The notes: generated by a model from the letters alone, not told the origin. Counted from the first letter of the stretch, positions 14,291-23,405 are shown. The stretch is 64,000 nt of DNA from Pseudomonas sp. QS1027 (GCF_002814235.1 NZ_PHSU01000018.1:1-64000), one strand, 5' to 3'. Numbers and translations: made by a program.

Positions 14291-15658
14291 ATGCGCAAGA
14301 TGATTTTGCAATGCGGCGCCCTGGCCTTGAGCCTGCTGGCTGCCAACGTCATGGCGGCGGTTTCCCCGGAGGAGGCGGCCAAGCTCGGCACCACCCTGAC
14401 CGCCATCGGCGCGGAAAAGGCCGGCAACGCCGACGGCTCGATTCCGGCCTACACCGGCGGTATCCCGAAAAATGCCGGCGCGGTGGACAGCAAGGGCTTC
14501 CTGGCCGACCCGTTCGCCAATGAAAAACCGCTGTTCATCATCACCGCGGCCACCGCCGAACAGTACAAGGCCAAGCTTTCCGAAGGTCAGCTGGCGATGT
14601 TCAAGCGCTATCCGCAGACCTACAGGATCCCGGTCTACCCGACCCACCGTACGGTGGTCCTGCCGGATGCGGTCCTCGAGTCGGCCAAGCGCAGCGCCCT
14701 CAACGTCACCACGATCAACGACGGTAACGGCCTGGCGAACTTCACCGGCAACCGCTACTACGCCTTCCCGATTCCGAAGACCGGCGTGGAAGTGTTGTGG
14801 AACCACATCACCCGCTACCACGGCGGTAACCTGCGCCGCACCATCACCCAGGCCACGCCGCAGACCGACGGTTCCTTCACTCCGATCACCTTCGAGGAAG
14901 AAGCCGCCGTACCGTCGGAAATTCCCGACCTGTCGCCGGACAAGGGCGCCAACGTGCTGACCTTCTTCAAGCAGGAAGTGACCGCGCCAGCGCGTCTGGC
15001 GGGCAACGTGCTGCTGGTGCACGAAACCCTCGACCAGGTGAAGGAACCGCGCCTGGCCTGGATCTACAACGCCGGCCAGCGTCGTGTGCGTCGTGCCCCG
15101 CAAGTCGCCTATGACGGCCCGGGTACCGCCGCCGACGGCCTGCGCACCTCGGACAACTTCGACATGTTCTCCGGCGCGCCGGACCGCTACGACTGGAAAC
15201 TGATCGGCAAGAAGGAGATGTACATCCCCTACAACAGCTACAAGCTGGACTCGCCGACCCTCAAGTACACCGACGTGATCAAGGCCGGCCATATCAACCA
15301 GGACCTGACCCGCTACGAGCTGCACCGGGTCTGGGAAATCGAGGGCACGGTCAAGCCGAGCGAGCGGCATATCTATGCCAAGCGCCATATGTACATCGAC
15401 GAAGACAGCTGGCAGGTTGCGCTGGTGGATCACTACGACGGTCGTGGCCAACTGTGGCGGGTGGCCGAAGGTCATGCGCAGTTCTACTACGATCACCAGG
15501 TTCCGGCTTATACCGTTGAAACGCTGTATGACCTGATTGCCGGGCGCTACATCGCCCTGGGCATGAAGAACGAAGAGAAGCACAGCTTCCAGTTCGGTTT
15601 TGTCGGCAAGGCGGCGGATTACACCCCGGCGGCGCTGCGGGCGAGCGGGGTTCGCTAA
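14291..15658 (+). CDS. DUF1329 family periplasmic protein (LolA/LolB-like fold family)
   Basis: A 455-residue exported protein with a clear signal peptide (ALALSLLAANVMAA). The mature part starts VSPEEAAKLGTTLTAIGAEKAGNADGSIP, split here as SPEEAAKLGTTLTAIG and AGNADGSIPAYTGG, the signature start of DUF1329. Later motifs include LRTSDNFDMFSGAPDRYDW-type text (DNFDMFSGAPDRYDW) and YTVETLYDLIAGRYI near the end. DUF1329 proteins are related to lipoprotein carriers and probably bind a hydrophobic ligand in the periplasm. It begins 24 bp after the DUF1302 gene, with AAGGACA before the ATG, and is followed by a strong terminator, so the two form a bicistronic unit. Confidence 0.88.
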   Translation: MRKMILQCGALALSLLAANVMAAVSPEEAAKLGTTLTAIGAEKAGNADGSIPAYTGGIPKNAGAVDSKGFLADPFANEKPLFIITAATAEQYKAKLSEGQLAMFKRYPQTYRIPVYPTHRTVVLPDAVLESAKRSALNVTTINDGNGLANFTGNRYYAFPIPKTGVEVLWNHITRYHGGNLRRTITQATPQTDGSFTPITFEEEAAVPSEIPDLSPDKGANVLTFFKQEVTAPARLAGNVLLVHETLDQVKEPRLAWIYNAGQRRVRRAPQVAYDGPGTAADGLRTSDNFDMFSGAPDRYDWKLIGKKEMYIPYNSYKLDSPTLKYTDVIKAGHINQDLTRYELHRVWEIEGTVKPSERHIYAKRHMYIDEDSWQVALVDHYDGRGQLWRVAEGHAQFYYDHQVPAYTVETLYDLIAGRYIALGMKNEEKHSFQFGFVGKAADYTPAALRASGVR

Positions 15659-15690
15659 GCCTCTCCCGTTTGTTGCATCCAAGCAAAATC

Positions 15691-15712
15691 AGGCCCCTCG
15701 GGGCCTTTTTTT
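15691..15712 (+). terminator. Rho-independent terminator of the DUF1302-DUF1329 unit
   Basis: AGGCCCC (15691-15697) pairs with GGGGCCT (15700-15706) around TC and runs into seven T residues. It lies 33 bp after the DUF1329 stop. Confidence 0.9.
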
Positions 15713-15802
15713 ATGGGCCGCGATAAGTTTCCTGAATATTTGTTCATTTCCAGGCGCGAACAGGACTAGGGTGACCGGATAAAATCAAGAAAGGCCGCCG
15801 CA

Positions 15803-18352
15803 ATGACCGCCATGACCCCGCGTCTGGACCGTCCCGGGTTCCTGCCTCGTTTATCCTCCCGCCATTTACCGCGCCCGCGGCTAAGCACACCCTTGATCGA
15901 GTCCCAGGCCCGGGTCCGACTGCTCTGTGCACCCGCCGGCAGTGGCAAGAGTGCCTTGCTCGCCGAATGCCTGCTGCAAGCCCCGCCCAGCTGTGGGGTG
16001 TGCTGGCTGCCGTTGTCCGGTGTGAATCTCACCACCGACGCCTTCTGCGCGGCCCTGGCCCAGGCCCTTGGGTTGGACGAGCCCCAGGACGAATCGAGCC
16101 TGCTGGCGCGGCTGGCGCGCTGGACCACACCCACCTGGATTTTTCTCGACGACTATTGCCGGTTGCCCAACCCGGCGCTGGATCAACTGCTTGATCGCTT
16201 GCTGGCGCTCAGCAGTCCGGTCCTCAACTGGTGGCTGGGCGTGCGGCGGCGGCCCCACTGCAACTGGCCACGGCTGTTGCTCGAAGGTGAACTCTACGAA
16301 GTCGAGGGCCCGAGCCTGGCGTTCGAGCGCGGCGAGATCGAACGGCTGGTGAGCCACCCGTCGATCACCCTGACCCCGCAATGCTTCGACCGGATGGAGC
16401 AGTACACCGCCGGTTGGTGCGCCGGGGTGCGGGTCGCCATGCTGGAAGCGCCGGCCTGGATCGCCAATGTCCCCGACGCCGGATCACGACGTTCGGCGAC
16501 CTTGCTCGACTACCTGCAACACGAACTGTTCGATGCCCTGGCACCCGAGCTGGCCGAGGCCTGGCGCGTGCTGGTGCATCTGCCGCGCTTCAATGCCGAC
16601 CTCTGCGAGCACCTGTTCGGTGCCGGGGAGGGCGCCCAGTGGATGCGCACCCTGCAGGAACTGGGGTGTTTTATCGAACCCTGGGAAGACTCTTCGGAAT
16701 GGCTGCGGGTGTTCGCGCCGCTGGCCCTGTTGCTGCGCGACGAACCCTGGCCGGCCGGACGCTCCTGGCATCGCCGTGCCTGCCAGTGGTTCAGCGCCCG
16801 CGGCGACTGGCAGGCGGCGGTGGAGCAGGCCCTGGCCGCCGAAGAGTTCGAAGTGGCGGCCAGTCTGTTGCACAACTTCACCTTCGATTACCTGTTCCAG
16901 GAACAGAACGTGGCGCTGCTGTTACGCCTGCACGAGCAGCAGCCGGACGACCTGATGTTCGGTACACCGCATCTGGTGGGCCTGATCACCACCGCGCTGC
17001 TGTTTGCCGGGCGTTTCGACGAGGCGGCCCACAGTATCGAGCAGATGGCCCGTTTTTCCCCGCAACCGTCGGCGGCGGCACAACGGCAACTGGTGGCGCG
17101 CTGGCAGGCCCAGCAGGGCTGGTTGCTGCATTTGCAGGGGCAGGCGCAACGGGCGCGCGGGCATTTTCTCGAAGCCTTGCAGGACCTGCCGCCCGTCGCC
17201 TGGCCGGCGCGGTTGTTCTGTCTGTCGGGGCTGACCCAGCAGGCACTGCTCGATGGTGAGTTGGAGCAGGCCCATGCCTTGAGCCGCGAAGCCCTGTGCC
17301 TGGCGCGGGCACAAGGCTCGCTGTTGTTCGAGGCGCTGCTGGAACTGGATCATGCGCAGTTGCTGGAGCAGCGTGGGGCCCTGCACCGCAGCGAGAGCCT
17401 GCTGGACAATATGCAGGTCCTGTTGTCGGCCAAGCGTTACCTGGCGGGGCCGTTGCTGGGGCGGATCGCCTTGCGCCAGGGACGGATCGCCCTGCGCCAG
17501 GGCCGCGATCAACAAGCCGCCGAGCATTTCCAGACGGGCCTGGATGAATGCCTGCGCAGCCAGGATAAACAGGCCTTGTACGGCTTTCTCGGGCTGGCCT
17601 TGCTGGATGCCAACCACGGCAACTACGCCCAGGCGTTTGTGCGCCTGCGCGATGCCGAGCGCTTGATGCAGCAACGGCATATTCCGGACCTGGTGTATCG
17701 CGCGGTGCTGCTGATGGTCAGCTGCCATTTCTGGTTGCAGCAGGGGCGCCCGGAGCTGGCGGAAGAGGCGCTGACCCGGGTGCTGCGTCACTACAGCGGC
17801 GCGAACGGGGTGCAGGCGCCGCCGGCGACCCTGGAGTTGATTCCGCGCCTTGAATACCTGTTGGTGCTGGCGCAGGTCTATCTGCACAAGGCCCAGGCTC
17901 CGTTGGAAGCGCTGGCGCTATTGCTCGAGCAGACCCAGCGACGGGGCATGCAGGGCATGGAAACCGAGCTGCGCCTGGCGCTGGCGGAAGTGGCTTTTCT
18001 GCAAGGGCGAACGGCGCTGGCCAAGAGTCATCTGGAGGAGGGACTGGCGCTGGTCAGCCGCTGCAATCTGCAACAGGCCTTGCGCGAGTTGCGCTTGCGC
18101 CAGCCGGGAATGCTGGCGAGCCTGGGGTTTGAAGAGGCGCTGATCGCCACCGGTGACAATCCCTTGAGCCAGCGTGAACTGGAAGTGCTCAAGCTGATTG
18201 CCCTGGGCAGCTCCAATCTGCAGATCGCCGATCAACTGTTTATTTCACTGCACACGGTGAAAACCCATGCGCGGCGGATTCACAGCAAACTGGGGGTGGA
18301 GCGGCGGACCCAGGCGGTGGCCAAGGCCAAGGCGCTGGGGCTGATGGGCTAG
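15803..18352 (+). CDS. MalT-like LuxR family transcriptional activator (ATPase + TPR + HTH)
   Basis: The 849-residue protein has the large-ATPase-LuxR (LAL) layout. A P-loop APAGSGKSALLAE lies near residue 40, a Walker B-like stretch WIFLDDYC near 115, and an STAND-type winged region with LPRFNADLCEHLFG about 260. Long TPR-like helices cover about 350-770, and a C-terminal LuxR helix-turn-helix contains NPLSQRELEVLKLIALG and LFISLHTVKTHARRIHSKLG. MalT-type proteins are activated by ATP plus an inducer bound to the TPR-like domain. Its position after the DUF1302-DUF1329 pair suggests it controls them. A 21-bp in-frame duplication (17462-17503) gives RIALRQG twice in the TPR region. It converges with hmgR, with only 1 bp between the stops. 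Confidence 0.9.
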   Translation: MTAMTPRLDRPGFLPRLSSRHLPRPRLSTPLIESQARVRLLCAPAGSGKSALLAECLLQAPPSCGVCWLPLSGVNLTTDAFCAALAQALGLDEPQDESSLLARLARWTTPTWIFLDDYCRLPNPALDQLLDRLLALSSPVLNWWLGVRRRPHCNWPRLLLEGELYEVEGPSLAFERGEIERLVSHPSITLTPQCFDRMEQYTAGWCAGVRVAMLEAPAWIANVPDAGSRRSATLLDYLQHELFDALAPELAEAWRVLVHLPRFNADLCEHLFGAGEGAQWMRTLQELGCFIEPWEDSSEWLRVFAPLALLLRDEPWPAGRSWHRRACQWFSARGDWQAAVEQALAAEEFEVAASLLHNFTFDYLFQEQNVALLLRLHEQQPDDLMFGTPHLVGLITTALLFAGRFDEAAHSIEQMARFSPQPSAAAQRQLVARWQAQQGWLLHLQGQAQRARGHFLEALQDLPPVAWPARLFCLSGLTQQALLDGELEQAHALSREALCLARAQGSLLFEALLELDHAQLLEQRGALHRSESLLDNMQVLLSAKRYLAGPLLGRIALRQGRIALRQGRDQQAAEHFQTGLDECLRSQDKQALYGFLGLALLDANHGNYAQAFVRLRDAERLMQQRHIPDLVYRAVLLMVSCHFWLQQGRPELAEEALTRVLRHYSGANGVQAPPATLELIPRLEYLLVLAQVYLHKAQAPLEALALLLEQTQRRGMQGMETELRLALAEVAFLQGRTALAKSHLEEGLALVSRCNLQQALRELRLRQPGMLASLGFEEALIATGDNPLSQRELEVLKLIALGSSNLQIADQLFISLHTVKTHARRIHSKLGVERRTQAVAKAKALGLMG
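17462..17503 (+). repeat. In-frame 21-bp tandem duplication in the MalT-like gene
   Basis: CGGATCGCCTTGCGCCAGGG(A) at 17462-17482 is followed at once by a copy differing at two positions (17483-17503). The product repeats RIALRQG, lengthening a TPR-region helix by two turns. The few differences suggest a recent slippage event. Confidence 0.85.
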
Positions 18353-18353
18353 T

Positions 18354-19148
18354 TCAGGTCTTCTGATACCCCATCCGCCAACTGACCGCCTCGCTCGCCG
18401 CCAGCAAGCGCCTGGCCGCCGGGCCGTCTTCATCGGCGTGGAACAGCGACGTCGGCCCCACCACCGTCAGCACCGCCACCACCTGGCCCAGGGCATTGAA
18501 CACCGGTGCGGACAAGGCATCGACCCCCGGCATCAGCAAGCCATGGACGAAATGCAGCCCGCGCTGGCGGATCTGTTCACAGGTCGCCTTGTACGTGCTG
18601 ACATCGGCCAGTGGGTGAGGGTGTCCGGCCTTGAGTTCGGCTTCCCGCAGCTCGACCGTTTCCCGATCCGGCAGGAACGCATTGAACACCAGCCCCGTGG
18701 ACGAACTGAGCAACGGCAGCACCGACCCCAACTGCGTCACCACCGTCACCGCGCGCACGGCCGGTTCGATATGCACCACGGTCGCGCCGTGGTTGCCCCA
18801 CACGGCGAGGAAACAGCTTTCATTCAGCTCGTCGCGCAACTCCGCCAGCGGCATGGCCGCCACATGCAGCACCTCCATGCTGTTCAGCGCCGCCAGGCCG
18901 ACCCGCAACGCTTCGCGCCCCAGGCCATAGTGGTTGGTCGCCCGGTTCTGCTCGGCGAAGCCACTGGCGATCAAGGCCTGCAGATAACGGTGGACCTTGC
19001 TCGCCGGCATCTGCACATGCTCGGCCAGGCGTGATAGCGAGGTGCTGGGCGACAGTTCGGCCAGTGCCTTGAGGATATCGGTACCGACCTCCGCCGAGCG
19101 GACTTTCTGTTTACCGTTGCTGTCGCTGGTAGGGCGCGGCTTTTCCAT
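18354..19148 (-). CDS. hmgR: IclR family repressor HmgR of homogentisate catabolism
   Basis: A 264-residue IclR protein. The N-terminal winged helix (LSRLAEHVQMPASKVHRYLQ, 20 residues, about 35-60) is followed by a GAF-like effector domain (NHYGLGREALRVGL to the end). It is divergent from hmgA, and the 185-bp intergenic region carries two 16-bp repeats that are good operator candidates. In P. putida HmgR represses hmgABC and is released by homogentisate. The same arrangement here makes the assignment secure. No strong Shine-Dalgarno sequence is visible before the ATG at 19148-19146. Confidence 0.92.
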   Translation of the reverse strand: MEKPRPTSDSNGKQKVRSAEVGTDILKALAELSPSTSLSRLAEHVQMPASKVHRYLQALIASGFAEQNRATNHYGLGREALRVGLAALNSMEVLHVAAMPLAELRDELNESCFLAVWGNHGATVVHIEPAVRAVTVVTQLGSVLPLLSSSTGLVFNAFLPDRETVELREAELKAGHPHPLADVSTYKATCEQIRQRGLHFVHGLLMPGVDALSAPVFNALGQVVAVLTVVGPTSLFHADEDGPAARRLLAASEAVSWRMGYQKT

Positions 19149-19211
19149 GGAGGCAATGTGATCCCGGGACGAATGGGCGTCTTTATAGCTTGACGGGCAC
19201 CGTCAATCAAA

Positions 19212-19247
19212 TTACGTTCTGCATAATCAAGTTACGTAATGCATAAT
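19212..19247. promoter_or_regulatory. HmgR operator candidate: two 16-bp direct repeats overlapping the hmgA promoter
   Basis: TTACGTTCTGCATAAT (19212-19227) and TTACGTAATGCATAAT (19232-19247) are direct repeats with a period of 20 bp, close to two helical turns. Each copy holds near-palindromic TTACGTAA and ATGCAT cores. The second copy ends in CATAAT, a plausible -10 hexamer for hmgA. Binding here would block the hmgA promoter and also lie within the hmgR upstream region. Confidence 0.65.
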
Positions 19248-19333
19248 TTCGGCCCCATAAAAATAAACCGACCCGTGTTGCGCTCCTCTCGAATCAGGAG
19301 GCAGCCCCAGGTCCACTCCCTCCAGGAGGCTCC

Positions 19334-20632
19334 ATGAACCCCGATTCCACGGTGCTGGCCTATCAGTCCGGCTTCGGTAACGAATTCAGCAGCGAGGCCC
19401 TGCCCGGCGCGCTGCCGGTCGGCCAGAACTCCCCGCAGAAAGCGCCCTACGGTTTGTATGCCGAGCTGTTCTCCGGCACCGCCTTCACCATGGCCCGCAG
19501 CGAAGCGCGGCGGACCTGGATGTATCGCATCCAGCCGTCGGCCCGGCACCCGGCGTTCATCAAGCTGGAGCGGCAACTGGCCGGAGGCCCGCTGGGTTCG
19601 GTCACCCCCAACCGCCTGCGCTGGAACCCGCTGGAGATCCCGAGCGAACCCACCGATTTCCTCGATGGCCTGGTGAGCATGGCGGCCAATTCGGCGGCGG
19701 AGAAACCGGCCGGTATCAGCATCTACAGCTATCGCGCCAACCGTTCCATGGAGCGGGTGTTCTTCAATGCCGACGGCGAATGGCTGCTGGTCCCGGAGCA
19801 GGGGCGGCTGCGGCTCGTCACCGAACTCGGCGTGCTGGAGATCGAGCCGCTGGAAATCGCCGTCCTGCCCCGTGGCCTGAAATTCCGTGTCGAACTGCTC
19901 GACCCGCAAGCCCGTGGCTACCTCGCTGAAAACCATGGCGCGCCACTGCGCCTGCCCGACCTCGGGCCGATCGGCAGCAACGGCCTGGCCAACCCGAGGG
20001 ACTTCCTGACGCCGGTCGCCCAATACGAAGACTTGCGGCAACCGACCTCCCTGGTGCAGAAGTTCCTCGGTGAACTCTGGGGCTGCGAACTTGATCATTC
20101 GCCGCTCAACGTGGTCGCCTGGCACGGCAACAACGTGCCGTACAAATACGACCTGCGCCGGTTCAACACCATTGGCACGGTCAGCTTCGATCACCCGGAC
20201 CCGTCGATCTTCACCGTGCTGACCTCGCCCACCAGCGTGCCGGGGATGGCCAACCTCGACTTCGTGATTTTCCCGCCGCGCTGGATGGTGGCCGAGAACA
20301 CCTTCCGTCCGCCGTGGTTCCACCGCAACCTGATGAACGAGTTCATGGGCCTGATCCAGGGTGCCTACGACGCCAAGGCCGAAGGTTTCCTGCCCGGCGG
20401 CGCGTCGCTGCACAGCTGCATGAGTGCCCACGGCCCGGACGGCGAAACCTGCACCCGGGCGATTGCCGCCGAACTGGCGCCAAGCAAGATCGACAACACC
20501 ATGGCCTTCATGTTCGAGACCAGCCAGGTGCTGCGCCCGAGTCGTTTCGCCCTCGACTGCCCACAGCTGCAAAGCAACTACGATACTTGCTGGGCCACCT
20601 TGCCCGTCACTTTCAACCCGAATCGGAGATAA
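19334..20632 (+). CDS. hmgA: Homogentisate 1,2-dioxygenase
   Basis: The 432-residue enzyme uses Fe(II) and O2 to open the homogentisate ring to maleylacetoacetate, the central step of Phe and Tyr catabolism. Recognisable are YQSGFGNEFSSEALPGALP at the start and the iron ligands in PPWFHRNLMNEFMG (His and Glu) and SAHGPDGET (second His). Length is standard. A perfect AGGAGG lies 6 bp before the ATG. First gene of hmgA-fahA-maiA, with 3 bp to fahA. Confidence 0.98.
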   Translation: MNPDSTVLAYQSGFGNEFSSEALPGALPVGQNSPQKAPYGLYAELFSGTAFTMARSEARRTWMYRIQPSARHPAFIKLERQLAGGPLGSVTPNRLRWNPLEIPSEPTDFLDGLVSMAANSAAEKPAGISIYSYRANRSMERVFFNADGEWLLVPEQGRLRLVTELGVLEIEPLEIAVLPRGLKFRVELLDPQARGYLAENHGAPLRLPDLGPIGSNGLANPRDFLTPVAQYEDLRQPTSLVQKFLGELWGCELDHSPLNVVAWHGNNVPYKYDLRRFNTIGTVSFDHPDPSIFTVLTSPTSVPGMANLDFVIFPPRWMVAENTFRPPWFHRNLMNEFMGLIQGAYDAKAEGFLPGGASLHSCMSAHGPDGETCTRAIAAELAPSKIDNTMAFMFETSQVLRPSRFALDCPQLQSNYDTCWATLPVTFNPNRR

Positions 20633-20635
20633 CCC

Positions 20636-21940
20636 ATGAGTCAGCCAACCATCCTTCGCAGCTGGGTTGCCTCTGCCAACGGCCATGCCGATTTCCCGTT
20701 GCAGAACCTGCCGCTGGGGGTGTTCAGTCATCAGGGTTCGGCACCGCGCAGTGGCGTGGCGATTGGCGAGCTGATCTTCGATCTGGAGGCGGCCCTGGAG
20801 CTCGGCTTGTTTGAAGGCCAGGCCAAGGTCGCGGTCGAAGCGACCCGTGGCGGTCAGTTGAATGCTTTCTTTGAGCGCGGTGCCACGGCCCGTCTAGCCT
20901 TGCGCACGCGTCTGCTGGAACTGTTCGGCGAAGGCAGCAGCCTGCGCGGCAAGATCGAAGCCCAGGGTGCCAAGCTGCTGCACCTGGCCGCCGATTGCCA
21001 GTTGCACCTGCCGGCCAGGATCGGCGACTACACCGACTTTTATGTCGGCATCGAGCATGCGCAGAACGTCGGCAAGCTGTTCCGCCCCGACAACCCGCTG
21101 CTGCCCAACTACAAGTACGTGCCCATCGGTTATCACGGCCGGGCCTCGACCGTTCGTCCATCCGGCACCGAAGTACGCCGTCCCAAGGGCCAGACCTTGC
21201 CTGCCGGGCAGACTGAGCCGACCTTCGGTCCCTGCGCACGCCTGGACTATGAACTGGAACTGGGCATCTGGATCGGCCAGGGCAATGCCATGGGCGAGTC
21301 GATCGCCATCGGCGATGCCGCCGAGCATATCGCCGGTTACTGCCTGCTCAATGACTGGTCGGCGCGGGATATCCAGGCCTGGGAATACCAGCCGCTGGGT
21401 CCGTTCCTGTCCAAGAGCTTTATCACCAGCGTTTCGCCCTGGGTGGTGACGGCCGAGGCACTGGCGCCGTTCCGCCAGGCCCAGCCGCCGCGTCCGCAAG
21501 GCGATCCGCAGCCGTTGCCGTACCTGTTCGACGCGCGCGACCAGCAGGGCGGTGCCTTTGATATCGAACTGGAAGTGCTGTTGCTGACCGAGGCCATGCG
21601 CGAGCAGAACCTGCCGGCCCACCGTTTGACCCTGAGCAACACCCGGCATATGTACTGGACCGTGGCGCAACTGGTGGCCCATCACAGCGTCAACGGCTGC
21701 CAGTTGCAGGCCGGCGACCTGTTCGGCTCGGGCACCTTGTCCGGTCCTGAGAGCGGGCAGTTCGGCAGCCTGCTGGAGATCACCGAAGGCGGCAAGAAAG
21801 CAGTGGAGCTGGCCTCGGGTGAAGTGCGCAAGTTCCTTGAGGACGGCGATGAAATCATCCTGCGGGCGCGTTGCAGCCGTGAAGGTTTTGCTTCCATTGG
21901 CTTCGGCGAATGCCGCGGCAAGATTGTCTCGGCACGCTGA
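20636..21940 (+). CDS. fahA: Fumarylacetoacetase
   Basis: A 434-residue hydrolase that cleaves fumarylacetoacetate to fumarate and acetoacetate. The metal and catalytic residues of the family are visible: Asp and His in DYTDFYVGIEHAQNVG, the Glu pair in YELELGIWIG, and Asp in LNDWSARDIQAWEY. GSGTLSGPESGQFGS near the C-terminus is also conserved. CGGAG lies 8 bp before the ATG, and the gene starts 3 bp after hmgA, so it is cotranscribed. Also called hmgB in P. putida. Confidence 0.97.
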   Translation: MSQPTILRSWVASANGHADFPLQNLPLGVFSHQGSAPRSGVAIGELIFDLEAALELGLFEGQAKVAVEATRGGQLNAFFERGATARLALRTRLLELFGEGSSLRGKIEAQGAKLLHLAADCQLHLPARIGDYTDFYVGIEHAQNVGKLFRPDNPLLPNYKYVPIGYHGRASTVRPSGTEVRRPKGQTLPAGQTEPTFGPCARLDYELELGIWIGQGNAMGESIAIGDAAEHIAGYCLLNDWSARDIQAWEYQPLGPFLSKSFITSVSPWVVTAEALAPFRQAQPPRPQGDPQPLPYLFDARDQQGGAFDIELEVLLLTEAMREQNLPAHRLTLSNTRHMYWTVAQLVAHHSVNGCQLQAGDLFGSGTLSGPESGQFGSLLEITEGGKKAVELASGEVRKFLEDGDEIILRARCSREGFASIGFGECRGKIVSAR

Positions 21941-21952
21941 GAGGAGAGGACC

Positions 21953-22591
21953 ATGGAGCTTTACACCTATTACCGTTCGACCTCGTCCTACCGCGTGCGG
22001 ATCGCCCTGGCCCTCAAGGGCCTGGATTACCACGCGCTGCCGATCAACCTGATCGCCCCGGGTGGCGGTGAGCAGCGCCAGGCGGAGTACCTGGCGGTCA
22101 ACCCGCAGGGTCGGGTGCCGGCCTTGCGCACCGATGCCGGGGATCTACTGACGCAGTCGCCGGCGATCATCGAGTTTCTCGAAGAACGTTATCCACAGGC
22201 GCCGCTGCTGGCCTCGGACCTGATGACCCGTGCCCGCGCACGGGCGGTGGCGGCGGTGATCGGTTGCGATATTCATCCGCTGCACAATTCCGGTACCACC
22301 AACCTGCTGCGCCAGTGGGGGCATGATGATGCCCAGGTGCAGGAGTGGATCGGCCACTGGGTCAGCCAGGGGCTGACGGCGGTGGAGCAGTTGATTGGTG
22401 ACGTGGGTTATTGTTTTGGCAAGGAGCCGGGGCTGGCGGATGTGTACCTGATTCCGCAACTGTATGCGGCGCAGCGTTTCAAGGTGTCACTGGACGCTTA
22501 TCCGCGTATTCGCCGGGTAGCGGCGCTGGCGGAACAGCATCCGGCGTTTATCAAGGCGCATCCGGCGAATCAGCCGGATACTCCGTTGTAA
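21953..22591 (+). CDS. maiA: Maleylacetoacetate isomerase (zeta-class glutathione transferase)
   Basis: A 212-residue GST-fold enzyme that isomerises maleylacetoacetate to fumarylacetoacetate using glutathione. The active-site region reads YYRSTSSYRVRIALALKG; the SSCxxR motif of many zeta GSTs has Ser in place of Cys, as seen in other bacterial members, and the catalytic Ser is kept. QSPAIIEFLEERYP binds the gamma-glutamyl moiety. A strong GAGAGGA lies 6 bp before the ATG, 12 bp after fahA. It completes the pathway from homogentisate to central metabolites. Also called hmgC. Confidence 0.95.
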   Translation: MELYTYYRSTSSYRVRIALALKGLDYHALPINLIAPGGGEQRQAEYLAVNPQGRVPALRTDAGDLLTQSPAIIEFLEERYPQAPLLASDLMTRARARAVAAVIGCDIHPLHNSGTTNLLRQWGHDDAQVQEWIGHWVSQGLTAVEQLIGDVGYCFGKEPGLADVYLIPQLYAAQRFKVSLDAYPRIRRVAALAEQHPAFIKAHPANQPDTPL

Positions 22592-22601
22592 GGCATGCCG
22601 C

Positions 22602-23405
22602 CTAATGCACCACCGCATTCGGCGGCAATTGCCCCAGCCGTTCCGTCAGCCTTAGTCGCTGCAGCGGGTCTTCGCTGAGCAGCAGCGCCCGTTCCAGGTC
22701 ATGGCGTTCGGCCCGTGGGCAATCGAGGCGCTGGTACAGGCTGGCGCGGGCCAGGTAGTCGCTGGCATTGGCTTGGCCCAGTTCGAGGACCCGCTCGGCA
22801 TCCACCAGGGCGCCGAGGAAATCGTCGTTGGCCTGGTGCAATTGCCGCAGGTTGCGCGACAGGCGCTGGAGCATCTGCACCGGCGTGGCGTTATGCATGT
22901 GCTCGGCCTTCAGCATCGTGCTCGGGCCGTACTGGCGGACCAGCAGTTCACGGCAGTCGTTGGGATAAAGACGCCGGCCGCCGCACGGGTCGAGCAGATG
23001 GTCGGCCCCCGGCACCCGCAGCAGGAAATGCCCGGGGAAATTCACCCCCACCAGCGGAATCTCCAACTGTCGGGCCAGTTCCAGGGCGATCAAGGCCAGC
23101 GCCAGCGGTTGCCCGCGTCTACGCTGCAGGACCTTGTCGAGCAGTGCCGCGTGAGGTCGCAGTGGGGTGAACGCGTCCTGCTGGAAGCCCAGCTCGTTCA
23201 GCCGCCGCAATAGCGGCTGGCCCAACTCGCTGACCGGCAGCATGGGCAAACCGGCGCTGACCCGTTGCTGCAGATCGTGGAAATCGCGCAATACGGATTC
23301 AGGCAGGACCTGCGGGTCATGTTCGGCTGCCATCCACACGGCGGCTTCGAACACGGCGGGTGGGGTACGTTGCAGGCAGGCGAAAAAGGCTTGGCGGGGG
23401 TTCAT
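22602..23405 (-). CDS. SirB1 family protein (transglutaminase-like with TPR)
   Basis: The 267-residue protein has an N-terminal helical part, a transglutaminase-like core around RRRGQPLALALIALELARQL and VNFPGHFLLRV, and a C-terminal tetratricopeptide-like part (DAERVLELGQANASDYLARA). In SirB1 proteins the transglutaminase Cys-His-Asp triad is usually incomplete. Here the GQPLALALI segment has no Cys in the position expected for the nucleophile, so it is probably non-catalytic. The start with GGAG 6 bp upstream is chosen over a 42-residue longer reading. It converges on maiA and is divergent from the leucine dehydrogenase gene. Role unknown. Confidence 0.8.
   Translation of the reverse strand: MNPRQAFFACLQRTPPAVFEAAVWMAAEHDPQVLPESVLRDFHDLQQRVSAGLPMLPVSELGQPLLRRLNELGFQQDAFTPLRPHAALLDKVLQRRRGQPLALALIALELARQLEIPLVGVNFPGHFLLRVPGADHLLDPCGGRRLYPNDCRELLVRQYGPSTMLKAEHMHNATPVQMLQRLSRNLRQLHQANDDFLGALVDAERVLELGQANASDYLARASLYQRLDCPRAERHDLERALLLSEDPLQRLRLTERLGQLPPNAVVH

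Noticed and set aside
12413..15682. 1089-codon open frame on the minus strand across the DUF1302-DUF1329 genes
   Set aside because: It is antisense to two well-recognised exported proteins, has an Arg/Gly/Val/His-biased composition without family motifs, and arises from GC-rich third positions.
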